Assembly (NCBI GenBank): GCA_019236485.1
Contig: JAFAIY010000597.1
Location: 1-9,982, forward strand
From: Comamonas sp.
GTDB lineage: Bacteria > Pseudomonadota > Gammaproteobacteria > Burkholderiales > Burkholderiaceae_C
Reading direction: 5' to 3'
DNA: 9,982 nucleotides
A program made the position numbers and the translations under genes. This document shows, piece after piece, positions 6,761 to 9,982 of the stretch. The notes below the pieces were generated by a model. The model was not told where the DNA came from and ran no database searches. It was given only the letters and a program-made list of their open reading frames with translations. Within the stretch, counting starts at the first letter, position 1. Every line of letters begins with the position of its first letter.

Positions 6761-7236
6761 TGGTAACTCCAGGTTTTCAGTTGCAGGACCACGGAGTGGC
6801 ACAGCACTCCCGCGAAATTGACAGGCCCGGCATCCACGACCTGGACGCCATCGGCCTCGGATTCCCCTCCCAGCGGCCCCGGTTGGCACACGCCGCCCAA
6901 GGTGGGGTCAGCCCGCACCAGGGCACGGAACTGCTCGACCAGGTCATCCAGCTCCAGCTCGGTGGCATCGGCATCGCGGAAGGACAGATAGCCACGTATC
7001 TGCCAGCTGTGCACATTGGCCGTGCGGTGCAGATTCGGGCTGCGCTCGACAGTGGCGCTGCGGCGAATCCACCAGCCGCGGATCTGCTGCACCCCACCCG
7101 TAGGGGTGAAGAGGTAGAGCTGCTTGAACTTGTCGTTGCCCTCGGCAAAGCGCTCACGGTCATGGACACGGCCGATTTCCGGCACCGAGGCCAGGGCCGC
7201 GACGATGGCGGCGCGGTGCTGCTGCAATGTGCTCAT
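6757..7236 (-). CDS. Probable tail terminator / minor tail protein
   Basis: This 159-residue protein starts at the ATG that overlaps the upstream stop and ends with TGA overlapping the next start (ATGA at 6760-6757). It begins with a helix typical of terminator proteins (MSTLQQHRAAIVAALASVPEI), continues with beta strands (KQLYLFTPTGGVQQIRGWWI, HSWQIRGYLSFRDAD), then an acidic helix (ELELDDLVEQFRALVRAD) and a final beta strand. That alpha/beta pattern and the place between an HK97 gp10-like gene and the tail tube gene match lambda gpU-type tail terminators. These proteins cap the finished tube and make the surface that joins the head. No diagnostic residue motif was recognised, so the function rests on synteny and architecture. 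Gp37-like (DUF1834) minor tail protein is the main alternative. Confidence 0.6.
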   Translation of the reverse strand: MSTLQQHRAAIVAALASVPEIGRVHDRERFAEGNDKFKQLYLFTPTGGVQQIRGWWIRRSATVERSPNLHRTANVHSWQIRGYLSFRDADATELELDDLVEQFRALVRADPTLGGVCQPGPLGGESEADGVQVVDAGPVNFAGVLCHSVVLQLKTWSYQ

Positions 7237-7736
7237 TGCCCGCCCCCGGCCAGATGGCCTGCCACTCGGCCGGCGCAGTCCTCAAACAAGCGCAGTACCT
7301 GGCTCTCTGTGGCGGCAATGGCCTCGCCAAAAGGACGCTGAGCCTTGGTGCCTTTGCGGGCGATCTTTCGGGCGACCAGGAAGGCCACGCTCTTGATCTC
7401 CTTGGGCTCGCGCACGCCCAGCACCGCCTTGACCCAAGGCTCCAGCGCGGCCACGGGCGGCATATGCGGCTTGGTGCCCAGCTCGACAAACGTGGCCGAT
7501 GGCTGGGAACTGCCCACCGTGCCGATGACACCCACAGGCGTGGAAAACGCATCGCTGGAAATGCTGGCCGCAGTCATGCCCGTGTGCTTGGGCATGCGCT
7601 CCTTGGCTTCACGCTCGACCAGCAGGGTGCCCTGGGTCATCGTGGCCAGCAGCTCCTGACGCGTCACTTCTGGCGCTTGGTGAAGGCCCCGTGTAAAGGC
7701 ATCCAGGCCAAACAACGTAAGGTGCAGACCACTCAT
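7233..7736 (-). CDS. HK97 gp10-like neck / tail completion protein
   Basis: This is a 167-residue protein. The ATG at 7736 was chosen because it overlaps the connector stop (ATGA) and has a GAGGTGGG purine tract just upstream; the frame runs further up to 7982, but that part lies inside the connector gene. Hallmarks of the HK97 gp10 / head-tail joining family are visible: an early helix with LLATMTQGTLLVEREAKERMP, the KHTGMTAASIS motif (proteins of this family characteristically carry a P-x-x-T-G-x-L-x-x-S-like signature), a central beta hairpin with FVELGTKPHMPP, and a C-terminal amphipathic helix. In the virion it acts at the interface of head and tail, or as a tail completion factor. Its own TGA overlaps the start of the following gene (ATGA at 7236-7233), so three neck genes are read as a coupled chain. 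Confidence 0.75.
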   Translation of the reverse strand: MSGLHLTLFGLDAFTRGLHQAPEVTRQELLATMTQGTLLVEREAKERMPKHTGMTAASISSDAFSTPVGVIGTVGSSQPSATFVELGTKPHMPPVAALEPWVKAVLGVREPKEIKSVAFLVARKIARKGTKAQRPFGEAIAATESQVLRLFEDCAGRVAGHLAGGGQ

Positions 7737-8410
7737 ATCCCACCTCGGCCCACCAGCTTGTGGCGAGGATTGCGGCGGGGCCAGCTCACGACCGCAGACA
7801 CAGCAGACCCTGCGACCACATCCTGGGTCGTCGGGTCCAGCTGCCCAATGCCCGCAAAATAAGCAACCCTGTATTCCTTGGCACGAGCGGCATAGTTGCG
7901 CGAGCGGCTTTCGGTGCGTGCCATGTCCGAGCCCATCGTGGTCTCGCGGTCGCCTGCAAAGCGCGTGGCCAGTTGCTGGCACAGCAGATGGGCGGCAAAA
8001 GAAGCCACGGCCAGGCGGTGGCGCTGGGGAATGCTGTCCGAGCTGGCGTCCAGCACATGGGGCAGTTGGTAGCTCACGCGCACCAGGGCGCCGTCAGGCA
8101 GGGCCTTCTCGCTCTCCAGGCCCCAGCCCGTGGCCGTTTGGTAAGCGTCCGCAAACACCAGGGAGGCGGGACGCCTGCCCACGGGAAACTCCACGGCTTT
8201 CACGACCGCGCTGTCGGTCCAGCCAGCTGGCACCGGGCCAAACACACCCATCGCGGGCCAGATCACCTCTTCCACTTCCAGGCGAGGCAGGTCTTCGCTG
8301 TAGCGCATGCGCGCCTGGTCGATGGCACGGTCGCGCACTTCAGCGGTGATCGCATCGTCCTGGTCGGGGACCATGTCCTGAACCAGTTGCTGAATGTCTG
8401 CAAGCGCCAC
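7733..8410 (-). CDS. Head-tail connector / head completion protein
   Basis: This is a 225-residue protein with a GTG start, preceded by a strong GAGGAG site, and it directly follows the capsid gene. The N-terminal ~45 residues are short acidic helices (MALADIQQLVQDMV..., AEVRDRAIDQARMRY), a pattern seen in gp6-like or adaptor proteins that form a ring at the portal vertex. The middle contains a beta-rich segment (LPDGALVRVSYQLPHVLD), followed by a helix (RLAVASFAAHLLCQQLA). The C-terminus is basic. It probably seals the filled head and provides the platform for tail joining. The call rests on position and general architecture; no catalytic motif is expected or seen. Its TGA overlaps the next start (ATGA, 7736-7733), suggesting coupled translation. 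Another possible identity is a Mu gp36-like DUF1320 protein, which occupies the same position. Confidence 0.65.
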   Translation of the reverse strand: MALADIQQLVQDMVPDQDDAITAEVRDRAIDQARMRYSEDLPRLEVEEVIWPAMGVFGPVPAGWTDSAVVKAVEFPVGRRPASLVFADAYQTATGWGLESEKALPDGALVRVSYQLPHVLDASSDSIPQRHRLAVASFAAHLLCQQLATRFAGDRETTMGSDMARTESRSRNYAARAKEYRVAYFAGIGQLDPTTQDVVAGSAVSAVVSWPRRNPRHKLVGRGGI

Positions 8411-8415
8411 TGCGG

Positions 8416-8421
8416 CTCCTC
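8416..8421 (-). promoter_or_regulatory. Shine-Dalgarno site for the connector gene (decides the GTG start)
   Basis: GAGGAG lies 5 bases upstream of the GTG at 8410-8408 on the minus strand. This strong site supports GTG as the start. A TTTAAA tract sits just upstream at 8430-8425. Confidence 0.75.
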
Positions 8422-8485
8422 GTGTTTAAAAGTGGGTGTCGGGGTTTGCGAAGGCTCCGGGCCTGGGCGGTCTGGGGACTTGGCA

Positions 8486-8510
8486 AACCCGCCCCTTGCG
8501 GGGACGGGTT
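8486..8510 (-). other. Stem-loop downstream of the capsid gene
   Basis: On the minus strand AACCCG, a bulged T and CCCC pair with GGGGCGGGTT around a GCAA loop (a GNRA tetraloop). This gives ten base pairs with one bulge. It lies 18 bases after the capsid stop and ahead of the connector leader. No T-run follows, so it is not a convincing rho-independent terminator. A 3'-end stabiliser of capsid mRNA, or partial attenuation between the highly expressed capsid gene and the low-copy neck genes, is possible. Otherwise the 8411-8528 gap holds only the connector leader. Confidence 0.5.
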
Positions 8511-8528
8511 GGGAAGGCTCAGGTCGCG

Positions 8529-9982
8529 TCAGGCAACCACGGCCTTGGTGAAGGCGCGGTAGTCGGTCACAGCGCCGCCGTAGATGTGGCGCAGCTTGTA
8601 GGTCAGCTTGTCGGCGGCGAACATGGAGCCCACGTTGGGTGCGTCCTGCACGAACAGCTCAGGCTCCTGCTTGCCATCCAGGAAGCCCAGCTCGATGCCT
8701 GGGATGTCGGCGGGGTCGGCAGCGGTGCACCAGTCGTTGGCGTCCTCCCAGTACCAGACCGGGATGATGTTCATGGTCAGCGACTGAATGAACGTCTTCT
8801 CGTTGTTGCTGGACAGCTTGAACAGGTCCACGGCCGCTTCCTGCAGATCGGCAGGAACCAGCAGACGCGTGGGCGTGATGCCGATGCGGTCGTCGCTGCT
8901 CAGCTCGGTCTGCTTGAGCATGGCCAGGCGGTGGGCGGCCAGAGAGGCCTTATCCAGGGCCGCCGTGAACAGGTTCTTGTGGTCCGCGTGGAACAGAGCC
9001 TTGCCGTCATAAATCGCTGCGTTGGAGCGCAGGAAGTCGAACACGAACTTGGCCAGGGTGCGCTTGGCTGCACGAGACAGCTTGGTCGGGATGCGGCGGA
9101 TCACGCCCACATCGTCGTTCTTGATCATCTCCAGCGTCACGTCCTCCGTGCCGCCGCGCTTGGTCACGCCGTAGGTAGCCTCTTCATCGGTGGGGCTGGC
9201 CAGCGGCTGATAGTCCGCGCCTTCGGCCACCACCGGCAAGTCGCCATAGCCGCCCCAGCGGGTGCGGTGCTGCATGCGGAAGTCGTTAACCGGCACCACG
9301 TTGACCAGCTGACGCCAGCCCTCGAAGTCCACGGCCGCCCGATATTCGGACAGCATGCGGCGGGTGACGCTGTCGCCCAGGACTTCGCCCAGGGAAGAGC
9401 TGCCCAACGACTCCACCAAACGGGACTGGTCGCATTCACGCAGACGACCCGTGACCAGGCGGTCGCCCGTCATCTCGATATAGCACTCCTTGAAGGACTG
9501 CACGCGGCCATGGTCCTTGTGGTCCGGGTTCCAGAAGGCGTCGAGCATGTCCTTCATGGTCAGGCTACGGTCGCCCATCACGATGGAGCCTTCGCCGAAC
9601 ATGGGCACGCGCACGGTGCCCGATTCAGTCATGCGGGCGATGTATTCGCCCTCGGCCTTGATCAGGTCTCCCACGGCAGCCTCGGTCAAGCGGTCAGCGC
9701 CTGCCGTGGCCACCTGGGCCTGCAGACGGTCTTTGGCAGCTTGAGGCAGCTTGGCCAGGTTGATACGGTCGCGGGCTGCACTGCGCAGCTCAAACACCTG
9801 CAGGTCGGCGCGGGTCAGCGGGGCGTTGTCACCCGGAGCCTCGGTCACGCGCTGCGTGCCAGGCTCGGGCACCAGGGGGCCGCAGACGGCTTCATGCAGG
9901 TTGAGCACCTCGTCGTCGGTGATGGTTTCCAGGTTGATGGCGGCATGCTTGGCCGGGTTCTTGGCCTTGATGGCCTCCAACA
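8529..9982 (-). CDS. Major capsid protein, Mu gpT-like, C-terminal part (5' end outside window; possibly a prohead protease fusion)
   Basis: This forms the icosahedral shell of the phage head. The reading frame is open to the right window edge; the first complete codon there is TTG (Leu) at 9980, which is internal rather than a start, so the protein is N-terminally truncated by the window. It ends with TGA at 8531-8529. About 483 codons are visible. The first ~130 residues are charged and helical and resemble the linker or scaffold-like segment of protease-capsid fusions. From about residue 190 the sequence resembles the Mu gpT-like capsid family: FEGWRQLVNVVPVNDFR, then DGKALFHADHKNLF, then ITPTRLLVPADLQEAA, and a C-terminal YGGAVTDYRAFTKAVV. 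In relatives this domain is often fused to an N-terminal ClpP-like prohead protease, which would lie upstream of the window. The capsid assignment is strong; the fusion is inferred from the length and the linker. Confidence 0.88.
   Translation of the reverse strand, partial: LEAIKAKNPAKHAAINLETITDDEVLNLHEAVCGPLVPEPGTQRVTEAPGDNAPLTRADLQVFELRSAARDRINLAKLPQAAKDRLQAQVATAGADRLTEAAVGDLIKAEGEYIARMTESGTVRVPMFGEGSIVMGDRSLTMKDMLDAFWNPDHKDHGRVQSFKECYIEMTGDRLVTGRLRECDQSRLVESLGSSSLGEVLGDSVTRRMLSEYRAAVDFEGWRQLVNVVPVNDFRMQHRTRWGGYGDLPVVAEGADYQPLASPTDEEATYGVTKRGGTEDVTLEMIKNDDVGVIRRIPTKLSRAAKRTLAKFVFDFLRSNAAIYDGKALFHADHKNLFTAALDKASLAAHRLAMLKQTELSSDDRIGITPTRLLVPADLQEAAVDLFKLSSNNEKTFIQSLTMNIIPVWYWEDANDWCTAADPADIPGIELGFLDGKQEPELFVQDAPNVGSMFAADKLTYKLRHIYGGAVTDYRAFTKAVVA

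Noticed and set aside
5701..7341. 546-codon plus-strand open frame
   Set aside because: It spans four well-supported minus-strand genes, including their overlaps and leaders, and encodes a low-complexity Arg/His/Gly-rich peptide; a shadow frame produced by codon bias.
7233..7982. Longer start for the gp10-like gene at 7982
   Set aside because: The extension lies inside the connector gene and is Cys/His/Arg-rich without family resemblance; the ATGA overlap at 7736 gives a coherent start.
7760..8551. Plus-strand open frame of 263 codons opposite the connector gene
   Set aside because: It runs across the connector gene, its leader and the end of the capsid gene and has no recognisable domain; antisense artefact.

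Overview
This window is part of the structural (late) module of a tailed phage with a siphovirus-type tail, most likely an integrated prophage. All phage structural genes lie on the minus strand, so transcription runs from the right edge to the left. The DNA is GC-rich with strong G/C third-position bias. Protein style suggests a proteobacterial host, perhaps Burkholderiales, but no host gene, integrase or attachment site is present, so host and integration status are inferred.

Layout in transcription order: (1) 9982-8529, the C-terminal part of a Mu gpT-like major capsid protein, whose 5' end lies outside the window and which may be fused to a prohead protease; (2) 8410-7733, a head-tail connector/completion protein with a GTG start; (3) 7736-7233, an HK97 gp10-like neck/tail-completion protein; (4) 7236-6757, a probable tail terminator; (5) 6760-6554, a 68-residue protein of unknown function; (6) 6525-5593, the tail tube protein; (7) 5558-5136 and, by -1 frameshift, on to 4813, the tail assembly chaperones G and G-T; (8) 4643 to beyond position 1, a very long tape measure protein of at least 1547 residues. 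Genes 2 to 5 are joined by three successive 4-base ATGA overlaps, implying translational coupling. Together they finish the capsid vertex, terminate the tail, polymerise the tube and set its length on the chaperone-coated tape measure.

Two features stand out. The first is a textbook programmed -1 frameshift site in the chaperone gene: slippery heptamer A AAA AAC at 5199-5193, a 5-base spacer and a 9-bp stem-loop. It leads into an open frame with a DUF1799-like T domain. The second is in the 169-base gap between the chaperone and tape measure genes. It holds a 44-codon plus-strand reading frame (4665-4799) for a peptide with two hydrophobic segments. A perfect 11-bp bidirectional terminator-like hairpin separates its stop codon from the convergent chaperone stop. 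This looks like a moron inserted at the chaperone/tape-measure junction, the place where, from memory, phage HK97 carries its superinfection-exclusion gene gp15. That function is a hypothesis. No tRNA, rRNA, CRISPR array, insertion sequence or origin was seen.
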